NCBI GenBank assembly: GCA_028023455.1
Contig: JAQFVV010006305.1
Coordinates: 1,725,001 to 1,789,000, forward strand
DNA length: 64,000 bases
Direction of reading: 5' to 3'
Source: Epiperipatus broadwayi
Taxonomy: Eukaryota; Onychophora; Udeonychophora; Euonychophora; Peripatidae
Notes under the pieces: model-generated
The model's database searches: none
What the model was told of the DNA's origin: nothing
The model's input: the letters and a program-made list of their open reading frames with translations, nothing else
In this document: positions 36,240 through 47,809 of the stretch, piece by piece
How the letters are laid out: every line of letters begins with the position of its first letter
Position numbering within the stretch: the first letter of the stretch is position 1
Made by a program: the position numbers and the translations under genes

Positions 36240-37310
36240 TTAATTGAAATTATTGTAATTTGATTAGGTCCAAAACATCTCAGTGATGAAAGTGGGATAT
36301 AGATGTGATAGTATTATCATATGTTGTCCATCAATTATTCAAGCTTACATTAGATGTTATTGAAGTAGAGTGAAAAGAACTTTTGAATTCATATTTTTAA
36401 TAAAGTGATTATGTTACATAAATATCTTGGTTTTTATGTAACAAGAAAGTATCTAAATATATTACCATTTACGTGGTCTTAAATAAGATCATAAATATTC
36501 TTACTCTCTCCTTTTTTTCAAAATAATAAGTACAATTATTTTTTCAGAATAGTATTTAGATATACTGTAAAAAAAATATTATCAGTGATTTCAAAAAATG
36601 AAATGAAACTTTCTTTGAAAGAAAAAAAAAGGGGGGGGGGTTGCATATCCTTTGGTGCTTGAACATTATTTGAATTTTTATAAAGTGAATGAAAATTTTA
36701 TATACATCCTTCACTTTGATGATTAAATGTCACTTGATCTCCTAAGCATCTATGATTGTTTTTATTATTCAAATATGTCAGGATCTATTTTGGTAGACAA
36801 AATTTAATGAGGAAAAAACATAGGACATATTATATAATGCCACTAGAATATATTTAGCAATATAAAAACAAATATTAAACATATTATCTCACAAGAGGAA
36901 GATAGCAAAATAAAAAGTGAAACACATTTAGTATTTTGAATGTGTCATCTCTTTAATTCTATATTTATAAATATCTCCATTAAGTCATATAAATTGAAAT
37001 GGTTGTAATATGTTAAAATGGAAAATAATCTGACAGTTAAAGAAAAGTTTCCAGTTGTAAATGGAAGAACCATAACTATGAGATGACTACAAATTGGCAT
37101 AATGAAAGAACTAGAGAAAGTAGAAGTTATCAAACATCTGAAAGAGTTAGAGGATTATTATTAAGAAATATACAAAATCATAGTCTTAAAGATGCTAAAA
37201 CCTTTTTAAAAATTCATTTTTTGCAACCTGAATGCACATTTTGAAAGTCTAAATTTAATGAAGTCATTATTATCTCATTAATATACACTTTATATTTATT
37301 AATTGTACTG
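36240..37310. other. AT-rich spacer, no gene seen
   Basis: Contains an A-run followed by a run of 10 G near 36622-36640. The minus-strand open frame at 36945-37133 has no recognisable motif. Confidence 0.5.
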
Positions 37311-37314
37311 ATGA

Positions 37315-37467
<153 letters not shown>

Positions 37468-37469
37468 TA

Positions 37470-39300
37470 ATGGGATTTCTATTAATCTAGCAAGAGAATA
37501 AAAGTATTGGAATTTTTGTATTTTGTGATAACTAGTAAAGTTGACTTATTATGATTGAAAGGACTTAGAATAAGTTTGGAAAGTAAAAAAGAATTGAAAT
37601 TGTTTTTTGTCAGTTTGATATTTGAATTTGTCTTCTATAAAATATTCTTTGTTCTCTAAGGTCTTATCTTCTTCCATTTCTATCATGCAGAAAGGTCTTA
37701 ATCTAGCTTCATATATATCATACCTCTTGCCATAAATGTAACTATAATAGCTTCTCTGTACAAATCAGTAGCAAAACTTGCTACTTCATTGACTTGTTGG
37801 CAATTTATGAACCAAAACCTTACTAAATGATATATAGTCATTAACAAATATTAGAGGTGTAATACTAATGACATCTTCTTCTAAACTGCTGTTGTTCTCA
37901 GTTATTTTTCCTGAATGTGAATTTTAAAGCTAAATATTCCAAGTTTAGTTCCCAGATGAGAATAATGAAAAAGAATTTCAGTTTAGTTATTTGTCTGAAA
38001 TTATCATGATCCATATGTGATTTTTGTACATAAATGTCTCTTGAATTTCTGTGGAATGCGCCAGACTTTGATAGGTACATTTTTTATTACTGATATTATA
38101 TTTTTACTATTGATATAGCTATTATTGCAATGATTAAATCTATCTCTTAAATGTTCCAAAATTCAATTTCTTTTATGGAAAAAGTTTTATTACTGTTTTT
38201 TAAAAAATAACTTAGGTATATTATTGATGTCTTGAAAGAATTGTGTGATTTGAAGAAGATAATTTTGTAGCAAAATTTATCACATTGTTTAAATACTTTG
38301 TCATTTTTTGTTATGGTGAATTATGTTTTGAACTATCGTGAAATATTTAAAACATTTATAAAAGTATATTAATGAAGTATTGTATTTATCGTTCCAAAGC
38401 TAATGGACGAAATAAAACATACATTAATCACTTTTATGTCTAACTAAAATCATTTTTGTTCAACGTTAAAACTGAAATATTTATACTCTCAAAACGCTTT
38501 CAATTTCGTTTTCTATCTACAAAAAAAAAAAACAAAACAAAACAAAACACAACAACACATCAAAGACCCAGCATGCTTTAATTTTTAAGAATGGCCAATG
38601 AAAAATTAAAATTTTCAATCAAATATTGATTGTTTTAGAAAATAGGATTGTAACAGATTCTGTATTGAAATATAAATAAATTTGGCTTTTTTTCACATTT
38701 TACTAATGAATAATTCATAATATATACATAGTAAACTATTATATCATGAAAGGCTTCACAAAAAAGTGTATAGTATGTCTGCCTGCTAGGTTTCTGATTT
38801 GCTATTTGAAACCAGGCTGGGTGGAACTTGACAAAATAAAGATTACAAGAAAGCTTAAGATTTCTTTTTTTCTTTCAAATAGCAGCCAATATAAATAGGC
38901 TTACAATTGTTTGGCTAATAAATATTTTTTTCCACCTATTCTTAGCAAGGAAATAAATCAAGTAAGAAAAAACTTAAACCATAACTGTAGGAAATTCCCA
39001 GTCTAAGGAGCACTGCAATTTTCAGTATTTCTTTGGAAGACAGTTGTAGAGGATTTTGCCCTACAGAGGCCATTTAAAGATTGTTTCATCTTTTGCCTAA
39101 CTTGAAGTTTATATCTTTATATGTATAAACATATCAAAGACATATCCTGCTTTAATTTGATTAGAATAGCCAATGAGAAATTTATTATTTGGAGGTTTTA
39201 TTTGTTTTAAAAAGCATTATTAGTTATTTTAAATTTAGTGTATGTCTTCAATGAATTATTAGTATATGAAAGTATATGTGTGTAGTTATTGAAAATAGTT
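37470..39300. other. AT-rich spacer with a diverged direct repeat
   Basis: Two stretches, about 38560-38615 and 39138-39195, share ACAT(AT)CAAAGAC, CTGCTTTAATTT / ATGCTTTAATTT, AGAAT(G/A)GCCAATGA-AAATT. A possible tRNA-like fragment at 38770-38835 (CTGCCTGCTAGG, GAAACCAGG) is too weak to call. The minus-strand open frame at 37898-38080 is unassigned. No gene seen. Confidence 0.45.
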
Positions 39301-39309
39301 GCCTAAAAA

Positions 39310-39400
39310 GCATTGGAGGCCAAGTGGTTAGCACAGCTGCCTTACAAGCACTTGTCCCAGGTTTGTTTCCCTGCCGATGCTTTGACACAGGAAAAAAAGT
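39310..39400 (+). repeat. tRNA-Val-like SINE (tRNA head and short tail)
   Basis: 39310-39380 folds roughly as a tRNA: acceptor GCATTGG pairs with CCGATGC over 7 bp (one G-T), the A-box-like AGTGGTTAGCAC and B-box-like GGTTTGTTTCC are in place, and the anticodon arm TGCCTTACAAGCA gives a TAC (Val) loop. Mismatches in the D, anticodon and T stems argue against a working tRNA gene. The tail TTTGACACAGGAAAAAAAG resembles that of the minus-strand copy at 26444-26535, so both are one tRNA-derived SINE family needing a LINE partner for mobility. Confidence 0.75.
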
Positions 39401-39649
39401 AATTAGTTAAAGCTGTTTTAGGATTGAAATTGAGGTGGTAACTTTTAGATTTGTGAATATTGAATTTAAAGTTGTGTACTAATCAATTAAATGATTCTGC
39501 CAAATCTATGGGATTCTCGTGATTTCTCAATTTTTTTCTTTCAAAAACAAATATAATATTATCATTTGATTTGTAGTTTTTTTTGCCTTCATCATGTGAG
39601 CAATTTCTTTAAATTTTTACTTTTTTCTTCTTAGAGTAATATTTTTGTG

Positions 39650-40770
39650 TGTGTCTTTTTTTTGGTATATACATGATCTGCTATTCTTCACACATCTGTA
39701 ACTTTTTTTCTAATCATTGTTTTACGCTCTTCTAATCATTTTCCAATCACATAACTAGTTTCATCGATGTATGTTCTTTTACATTCACATGTTATTTTGC
39801 AGATTGAGTTGTTTTAGCATTTTTAGCTTTGGAAAGTTGTTCTGGTTTATTGATTGCAATTTTTTTTTTAATTTGTGTATTATCATGGATATATGTGGTC
39901 ACACACATGGTATCTGTCACCATTTCTCTTTTGATGTTTCTGTTTTATTATCTATTCAAGGTTTTATTAATGATATGTGATAGATAACAATTCTATATGA
40001 GAATTTATTCTGGGTTGGATTTTTTCCCCAAATTATTGTCCATTGAACAAACCTCTTTTACTATGTTCCATAGTAATAATATAATCCCACCATTTCTATT
40101 TCTGTCATGATAAAATATATAAGCTAAATACTTTTATCATGTATGCATGTGATTTTGTCATGAAGTAGCCTTATCACAAAAAATCTAAAAATACCAGTTT
40201 TGGTTTCTAATTCCATTGTGAATTTAATTGAAAGAGATGTGATATTGATTTGTGTCCATTTGGCTATAAAACAAATGTAACATAAAAAAAAAATAGATTT
40301 TTGGTAAAAATAGAGGAGTATTTATGGCTAGAGTTTTAGGACTTTCTATATAAATATTGCTGATTAGAGTGACAATCATAAACTCACAATGATTTTTTGA
40401 TTTTGTTGAAAGAATTCTTTATTGTATCAACATATCTTGTTATTGTGCATAATGTTAAAACTTCTATTATCTTATCAATAAAGACTATTGTTTAGGTTAG
40501 TTAGGCTATCATCTTTATTTAATTTTTTTTTTTTTACACTAGATAGTGCTTTATCATCAATGCTCACTAAGATATTACTTTTTTCTATTTCCATATTTTT
40601 GACTAATTCTACAAAGTTCTTAGAATCCCTAATAATGAATTGTATCTTATATGCCAAGGAACTAATATCATTGAGAAGAAATCTTGACAAATCTCGACAT
40701 TGTGAATTTCTAGAACTAATTATGAATTTTAGTTGAATGTGGTCTTTATGAATTTTATATAAATCATAGA
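39650..40770 (-). pseudogene. Penelope-like element relic
   Basis: Reading leftward: 40690-40475 contains FLLNDISSLAYKIQFIIRDS, KNFVELVKNMEIEKSNILVS and IDDKALSS, matching the RT region around S-x-x-F-V-x-x-I-K-N and L-V-S-x-D-V-x-S-L. About 40222-40150, FTMELETKTGIFRFFVIRLL resembles F-T-x-E-x-E-x-x-x-x-I-x-F-L-D-V, and 39805-39745 contains TCECKRTYIDETSYVIGK, an eroded GIY-YIG core (Y-I-G-E-T-S-R). Frames differ and stops are common. Same family as the copies at 23-25 kb by its motifs. Its 5' side ends less than 100 bp upstream of the host exon at 40852. Confidence 0.65.
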
Positions 40771-40851
40771 TGTTAAATCTTTTTTACATATTATACAATA
40801 TTTATTAATTTGAATGATTATTTTTTCATTCATTTATGATTTTTTTTTTAG

Positions 40852-40958
40852 GTTTATATGATCAATCTTGTACGACGACCAGAAAGGAGAATACGGATGA
40901 TGGAGTGTTTTAAGGAGTTGGGCATTGATGCACAAATCTTTGATGCCATTGATGGGAA
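40852..40958 (+). CDS. COLGALT1: internal exon of procollagen galactosyltransferase (COLGALT / GLT25D)
   Basis: COLGALT enzymes act in the ER lumen and add galactose to hydroxylysine of collagens. The exon follows a polypyrimidine tract and AG (TTTTTTTTTAG) and is followed by the donor GTTAGT. It is 107 nt, phase 0 in and phase 2 out, with no stop, and encodes VYMINLVRRPERRIR, MMECFKELGIDAQ, IFDAIDGK. This matches the start of the glycosyltransferase-25 domain in the C-terminal half of COLGALT proteins: (V/F)-(F/Y)-x-I-N-L-x-R-R-x-x-R-R-x-R-M, then I-x-x-x-x-(F/V)-x-A-(V/I)-D-G-K. The exon is less AT-rich than its surroundings. I found no neighbouring exon in the window, so introns exceed 40 kb on the left and 23 kb on the right if the gene is intact. 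A pseudogene or another GT25 paralogue (e.g. CERCAM-like) cannot be excluded from one exon; the symbol names the family rather than a specific orthologue. Confidence 0.8.
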
Positions 40959-43818
40959 GTTAGTATATAATTTATTTTACAATTTACATTTATAAAACTA
41001 GGTTAGAGTTTTTAAATTATCTTTTCTGAAATCATGAGAGTAATGTGGTTATTCAATTTTATGATGTTGTTTCTTAATTCTGGATGGATATGAGTATTCA
41101 TTTGTTTGATTGCACATGTATGATACTAGTTCGCTCTTATAGGTAGATATGAGTATTACTGTTTGTGCATGGAAATGCCATCATTTAATCTTATGGACTC
41201 ATTATCATTGGTGTGTTCACATATATTATTACTAAATTATTATGATCATCTTATGGTTGAGCATGAAGATATTTGTTATATGGAATGGCCTCATGCATAG
41301 CCATCATGTCCACAAACCCTGAACATTTTTTTGTTTTCAAACATGCTTACACTTTTCTCTTAGACATCTGGCCCATAGACAATTTAGTAAAGTATTTTTT
41401 ATTATTTGGTACATGGATATTTAGATTTTATTAGCTAGAGGATAAAGATATCAGGTTAATGTATATTGGTTTACGCATTGACTGTAAAACGTCAATTGTA
41501 GTATGATGCCGCCTTCTCCAATGATAAGTTATTTATATTTCTATAGATTTTGAACCCATGGTTTACTTTTATTTTTTTATCTACTTTATTAAACAGACAT
41601 TATTATTTACTTATCATTGTGATTGTTGCATTATTCACTGTTCTAGTGATGGGTCTCTCAAATTCGGGAACGTGCATAACAATATTTTTAATTAATTTAA
41701 ATCATTTTACTCCTTATTGGTATATTGATAGAATCACTCAATCTTACATAATGATATTCCTAATTAAAGTCATCATTCTATGATGATAGTAAGGTCACTC
41801 ATCATCATGTATGGGTAGAGTAATGTCATTGCTTATAAGTATTATTATTTAATGTTACGAATGTTGAAATGTTATTCTCTCACAAATAAGATTTACCACC
41901 GATACCATGTGATCATTCATTCTCTTTATTCTAGTGAAATACTTTTATTATAATCATTATTTAAATTATAAATTTTGCAAAAATTGCATTTCAGAGGATT
42001 TCATATGAAAAATTAAATTGGAAACACTGAGCTAGAAAATAATTGGTATATAAAAACTTGATTTTGTTTTGTATTTTTTTTTTAAAAAGTCATTTAAATA
42101 AATAAATAAATAAAAAGTCATTACAGTTTCAAACATTTTTATCTAAAAGTGAAAGTTTGTGTATTATTATAAATCATTATTTGATACCCCCCTCCCCCAC
42201 CGCGTGTTTCATTATTATTTTTCTACTACAAAAATATTTGAAGAAAGTATTGATCGAAAGTCATTATGATATATATTATTTATTGTGAAAAATAATAAAC
42301 TGAAAGTTTAGCTGCGTAATTGTTTTTCGTTAGATAACTTTAAAATGGGGCAATTAATCGGAAAAAAGTATTAATTGAATGAAACAAAATAATAAGTATT
42401 AATATATCAAATAAAAAAAAAGAGTCAGATATATTAATAAATGGATATTTAATTCAATTCCGAATACCTATTATGTGTGGCTTTAGAAGAACTTTTTTTT
42501 TTTTTTATGGAACGTAAAGCTATAATTATTATTAAAGCATTATGCATTATATTATTTCTTATCAAAAATCATATTTATTTTTATATAATGAGTTTTACAA
42601 TGGGAAAAAAATGTCAAAAAATAACAAAGTCATTGGATATTTATATAACTTCTCTGTAGAAGGTTGAACACGGCAATTCCTTTCAATTGACTGACAGCTG
42701 AAAATTGATCTTGGAAGCATTAGCTCCAACTCCATCGTTCTTCCCTTTTTCTAAATTACATAAGGAAACTAAAAGAATAAAAAACTTAGACCGAAGATGT
42801 TTTTTTGAAAATGTTTGAAATATGTCCAAATTTTAGTAGATCTAAGTATATGGATTTAAGGATGAAGAATTGAAATGTTATTCGTTAATATTTTGAATTT
42901 TTAATGGTTGAAAATTATGGTGGTTATGAACTTCAAATGCTATAATAATTTATATTAAGACTTAAAAATGAAAAACAAATGCTTATTTACTATTTACAAG
43001 AAATGAAATGATTACTTATATCAATTTACCAAGAACCCTAAATAAACAATTCTTGAATAAGGAACCTGTTTTTGATTCAATTCTTAAATAAGGAAGTTGA
43101 AAAAAAAAACTTAGTGTGGCAAGGAAAATGGAGCTATTATCACTTTGAAGCTTAAAAGTCATATGACCTAATGGAGCAACTGACCATACAAATAATTTAT
43201 TATCAAAACTATCTTTGAGTTAACAAATCTGATTTTCAAAAAAAAACTATGCACATGCAGTGTTTTATAATTAAAAAAATATTTTTAAGTTATACTTTCA
43301 AGAATTTACCATCATATCTTTTAATAACGTGAAAGGCTGAAACCTTTGTCAGATGTGCCTAAAAATTCTTATATGACAGCCATTCAGATGTAATAATGAC
43401 TGCACAGGAAACTCGCATATCTTTTGCAACAGAATTCATTCAGTACTATGTTTTTTTTTTTTAAATTTTTTAACCATTCCTATATCATAAATGTATTGTA
43501 CATATATTTTATATTTGTAGAATTGATTCAATTTGTATTGAAGGACTCATAAGTTATTAAATATTTGCTTTCTTTTGAAATTAAAATTACCCAAGAGTTA
43601 AAATTATTGTGTGTGAATGGGCTTTATATTATGCTTATAAATATGTTCTCTAAAGTAATTTATTTACATCAAAATAATATACATATTTGCATTTTTTTAA
43701 AATAAAAGAATAATATTTATTTTTATAATTTATTGTGAGCCTCACTATAAATTTCAAATCATTAAGTGTTTCATATTTTATATTTATTGTAATTGTTGAT
43801 ATAAATTTTCTTAATAAG

Positions 43819-44224
43819 TATTCTAAAGTTTGCAAAATATGTATATAATCCATCTTTTTAAATACAGTTTTATTTTTTAACGAAATTGCTTTTGATAACA
43901 TATTTTTCTGTCCATCTTTGTAACAATATGTAATGGGGTTTTGTTAGAAAATTTGTTTTAAATAAGAAAGTATTTAAGGTAAGTGTTCATTTTGGAATAT
44001 AGTTTACTCTGAATTTATTTTAATGCATTTACAATTGTTATGAAGTAAATATCATTTAGTTAATGGTTTGTGTTAAAAGCAAAAATAAAAAATAAAAAAT
44101 AGTGATATAATACTTGTAGGTTTTAATTATGAAAAGTTCACAATGAATAGAAAATCAATAATACTTATTTTAGTTTTGATATACTATTAAAATATCCTAA
44201 AGTTTGCAAGATATGTATATAGTC
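43819..44224. repeat. pair of 32-bp direct repeats, ~374 bp apart
   Basis: TAT(T/C)CTAAAGTTTGCAA-ATATGTATATA-TC at 43819-43850 and again at 44193-44224, differing at a few positions. Possible edges of a duplication; no element recognised between. Confidence 0.6.
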
Positions 44225-44290
44225 TTTTTTATAGTTCTTATTATAGTCTTTTTATAGTTCTTATTTATAAATCTGCTCCCCTCTCTCTCC

Positions 44291-44293
44291 ATT

Positions 44294-44366
<73 letters not shown>
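44291..44366. repeat. (TA)n microsatellite containing a 44-bp perfect palindrome
   Basis: ATTCCTTATA at the left and its reverse complement TATAAGGAAT at the right bound a pure TA tract (44291-44334), followed by more TA repeats to 44366. Confidence 0.9.
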
Positions 44367-44368
<2 letters not shown>

Positions 44369-45500
44369 TAAATTATGATAATGTTTGACTTTACCTTGAA
44401 TTGATATTGATTGCATTAATTGATTGATTTTTAGAATTGATATTATCATTTTATATAGTCTCTGATAAGATTTGTTAATTGTAATATATTCACAACTATC
44501 TTGATGTTTTTTTTAAATTTAGCATCTTAATGTGTTTTAGTAGTTCATTACTTCATTTTTTTTATATTACTTTCGTATTTATTGTAATGTTACTAAATTA
44601 TTTACAAGTAATTGAAATGGAAATAATCAACTTATATTTTTATAGTTGTTGCTGTTACATAACTCAGTGGAAAGTACAATATTTTCATTTCATTTACTTA
44701 TATTTAAGTTATGGTTATTTATATGTTAAATTATCTATATTGGTTTAGCCATTTTACAATATGCTCTTTTAAAGGAAAAATACAAACTTACACATTCTTG
44801 TCTCAAACTTCCTCACCTCACAATTATCCAATACCACTAAAAGTTAGATCATCCTTTCTTGCAGTGTATGCCTTTTGTGAAAAAATTTCACTTGTCAGTT
44901 GAATTAGAAGCATTAAATTCTTTGATGTCCATGACATTGTTGACAGTTTAATATTTTTTCATTGCCTTACACTTGTGGGTGTGTTTTTAATGTTGCCACA
45001 CACATTTTTATTTATAATATACTTTATTTCTACTAAATTGAAAAATGTCTCTAGTATAATTTGTTTGTTTTAACAAAAGATTAATTAATAATTTCTGGTG
45101 ATGGCTATGACCAGTCTTTGTGTTGTAATTTTTCATCAGATATATGCAATACGTTTTTTGAAATATTCATTTTGTATAATGTATATATACTAATTATATG
45201 TATATGTATTATTATGTATATATATATTTTAGACCTGCTAATTCTAAAATAAACGAATGTTCTAATAATTATCATAATATCATTACTGGACATCTGTATT
45301 AATAAATATATACATATGTATTTAAGTTATCTATAACAATACAAGTATTTAGACTGTAATGTTTATTTTTACTTTCATATGTAATAAAAATTTCAAACTC
45401 TCCACATTCCACGTATTTCTAAATCACAGAGATAAATATATATCAATGGCTAAACTAACCGGGCATGCATAATTTCATTATCACAATTTAGTACAATAAA

Positions 45501-45590
45501 TAAATGTAACATTATTTAAATGCACTCATTTTTGATAATATCTAAAACAATATCTTCAAAAATGAGTGCATTCAAGTAATGTCGCATTTA
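45501..45590. repeat. stem-loop: 35-bp inverted repeat, 20-nt loop
   Basis: Arms 45501-45535 and 45556-45590 pair at 31 of 35 positions. Of the four others, two would be G-U in + strand RNA and two are A-C. The core AATGCACTCATTTTTGA is perfect. Could be a tiny foldback element or a transcribed hairpin; no coding. Confidence 0.85.
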
Positions 45591-45599
45591 ATAATCCAA

Positions 45600-47240
45600 A
45601 TATAATACAGTTATCTAAAAATTATTTTTTAAAATCTATTTTTAAATGATTATAATTTAGTTATTTTTGTAAAATAATAATTGTGCTTTTTTTTTTATTT
45701 GTCTACTTATTTTTCTATATAATTATGTGTCTGTTCATTCACAAACTAATTCATTTTTCTATCACTCATTCACACATATCTATTCTTCTATCCGTGAATT
45801 TATTTTTCTATCTATTTATTTCATCAATCAGTTAAAATAACAATCAGTATATTGATGTTAAAAAGTAAATTACTACAATTCAATTTACAAGTGTGTTATT
45901 TCTTGAACATAATCTTTTGACAATATTATTATTCATTTATTGGGCTAGATATTATTTAATTTTTTGCCTATTAAATGTAATTAATGATTAATAAAATAAT
46001 CATTAAATATAAACAGATATATTATTTATTTAATTCTTCTTTGATTTTTCTGGTTTGGTGTGGTAGGGATGCTGTAAAAGTTTTAATCTTCACACACTTA
46101 AAACATAACACATAAAAGAACAAATGATCTCAAGATGCATTTCTCAGTTAATCAGCTATCACTATATGGCCAAATCATTATCTCTAACATGGGGCTGATA
46201 TGAGGGATAAAAGTTTGTGGCCAATTGATGACAACTAATTCAGACAGAAATGCATGCAACTTGGGGATCATTTTCATTTTCCATTTATATTTATCTATAT
46301 ATTTTAAGTCTGTTTGAAGGTGAAAGTTTTATAGTATCACTGTTAAGAAGTAATAAAATTTTAGCTTTTGATTTTTTCCCCAAGTGAAACTATTGCTTAG
46401 TTGATTTAAAAGGTTTTGTTTTTTATTTTTATTTTTGGAAAGATTGTAGTTAACATGTTAATAGAAATGCTTTGCAAATACACTAACTTTTTTTTTTTTT
46501 TACAGTGAAAGTTTCCTTTCAAATTTTATTGACATGTTTATATTGTTATGATTAAATATCTCACATATGAAGGTTATAGCTTTTTTTTCCAATGAAGAAA
46601 TTTATCATTTAGAGACAGTATGTTTTGCTACTTGTGTATTATCCTAACTACCAAGCTTGGCAGACATTTTTTAAATTATTCAATTTTAGGGGCATACAAT
46701 ACATTTTAAAATAAAATGGCTGACAAGAAGTGGTATTATTTAATATTTACAGTTTTTTTTCTTATTGTTATTTTTTAAAAAGAAAAATTTCTGCAAAAAT
46801 TTATTATATTTCCAATTTATTTATTATTTTTTTGAAAACATTGAACACAATTGTTAGTATAAACAAACAAAGAAATATATTTATAATATGCATTTGTATA
46901 AATGATTGAACTAAATATGCATTAGGTAAAATCTTACTTTTCCCCTTTGATGATGATCAGCTTTTTATGCAAGTAAATGCTCATCATAACCTATATTTTA
47001 TTTTATTTACACTAATGGTAATAATCTTTCTTCATTATGTTTCATATTAACACTTATGTTCCCCTTTGTAGCCATATTAAAGTAAAGATATGAACAAAAA
47101 CATTTGTACAAAATATACAAATAAAATTTGTAATGCCAACCTAAATGTAGTTTTAAAGTTCATAAGGAAAAATGTCTTAGTGAATCATTCAGATAAATCG
47201 ATGGTAAATCGTGAGTGTTCTAGAACATCATTAAGTCACT
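45600..47240. other. AT-rich spacer, no gene seen
   Basis: A locally richer patch at 46060-46290 (containing GGGGCTGATATGAGGGAT) resembles neither a tRNA nor any element motif I know. The 60-residue frame at 47090-47272 is unsupported. Confidence 0.45.
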
Positions 47241-47249
47241 CATTCTTTG

Positions 47250-47800
47250 TATCCTTGGAACTTTTGCTTTGAAGTGTGAAGTTGTCTTATCCATTTCTTA
47301 ATAATAAACTTGATGTTTCATGGTGCAGATGTTAAATGCTCAGTCAATTTTCTCTTAGTTCTGACAATCATGGCTTTATGAATAACGAATGTCTCTTTTG
47401 CACTTGGCAATGGATGTTTGTCAGTATCCTTATTCATCATATATTTCTGTACTAAATTATTATTGAGTGAATTAAGAGTAATATTTCTTGTACTATTAGA
47501 TATCCTCTAGTCTAGATACTTCACTCTACGATTTAGAAATATGGAAACTTGAATAATTTGAATTTAATTTTGAAGATTTCAGTTTCCAAATTCCTCAGTT
47601 GGCTAGTTTTAATTCTATATGCTTGTCCTTGCTTTCTCCAAAATTCAGATATTGGTTTTTAATATTATTTTAACTCAAAGATGGTTGGTGTTTCTATTTG
47701 AATTGCAAATTTGAATTCTCTATTTAAATTTTTGCAAGTTATTTAGGAGTTGAGAAATTTTATCTCTTCTTGGAGAAGAAGCTCATTGTTGAAAAAAAAA
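47250..47800 (-). pseudogene. unassigned coding relic
   Basis: On the minus strand, about 47500-47330, one frame reads STRNITLNSLNNNLVQKYMM, NKDTDKHPLPSAKETFVIHK, AMIVRTKRKLTEHLTSAP, then a stop. Balanced amino-acid composition with few Phe/Ile runs, unlike shadow frames in this AT-rich DNA. Farther upstream (47790-47550) another frame gives PISEFWRKQGQAYRIK and SQLRNLETEIFKIKF, also protein-like. I cannot assign a family. It could be the N-terminal region of a retroelement or a host exon; no splice signals were convincing. Confidence 0.3.
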
Positions 47801-47809
47801 GCCCTGCAA

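Larger units (their letters stand above)
40965..45495. other. AT-rich spacer, probably intron; no further exon found
   Basis: I looked for the next COLGALT exon (expected to start by completing a Lys/Asn codon) and saw none. Open frames at 41550-41783, 42477-42659, 43650-43901 (-) and 44530-44902 lack domains. A 32-bp diverged direct repeat (43819-43850 and 44193-44224) and a TA palindrome (44291-44334) lie here. Confidence 0.5.

Noticed and set aside
39310-39380. Functional tRNA-Val gene
   Set aside because: Mismatches in D, anticodon and T stems, and a second copy with the same non-tRNA tail shows it is a SINE head.
41985-42020. Possible next COLGALT exon after CATTTCAG
   Set aside because: With the required phase the frame stops after a few codons and lacks family residues.
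44261-44449. Open frame rich in Tyr-Ile repeats
   Set aside because: Translation of TA repeats.
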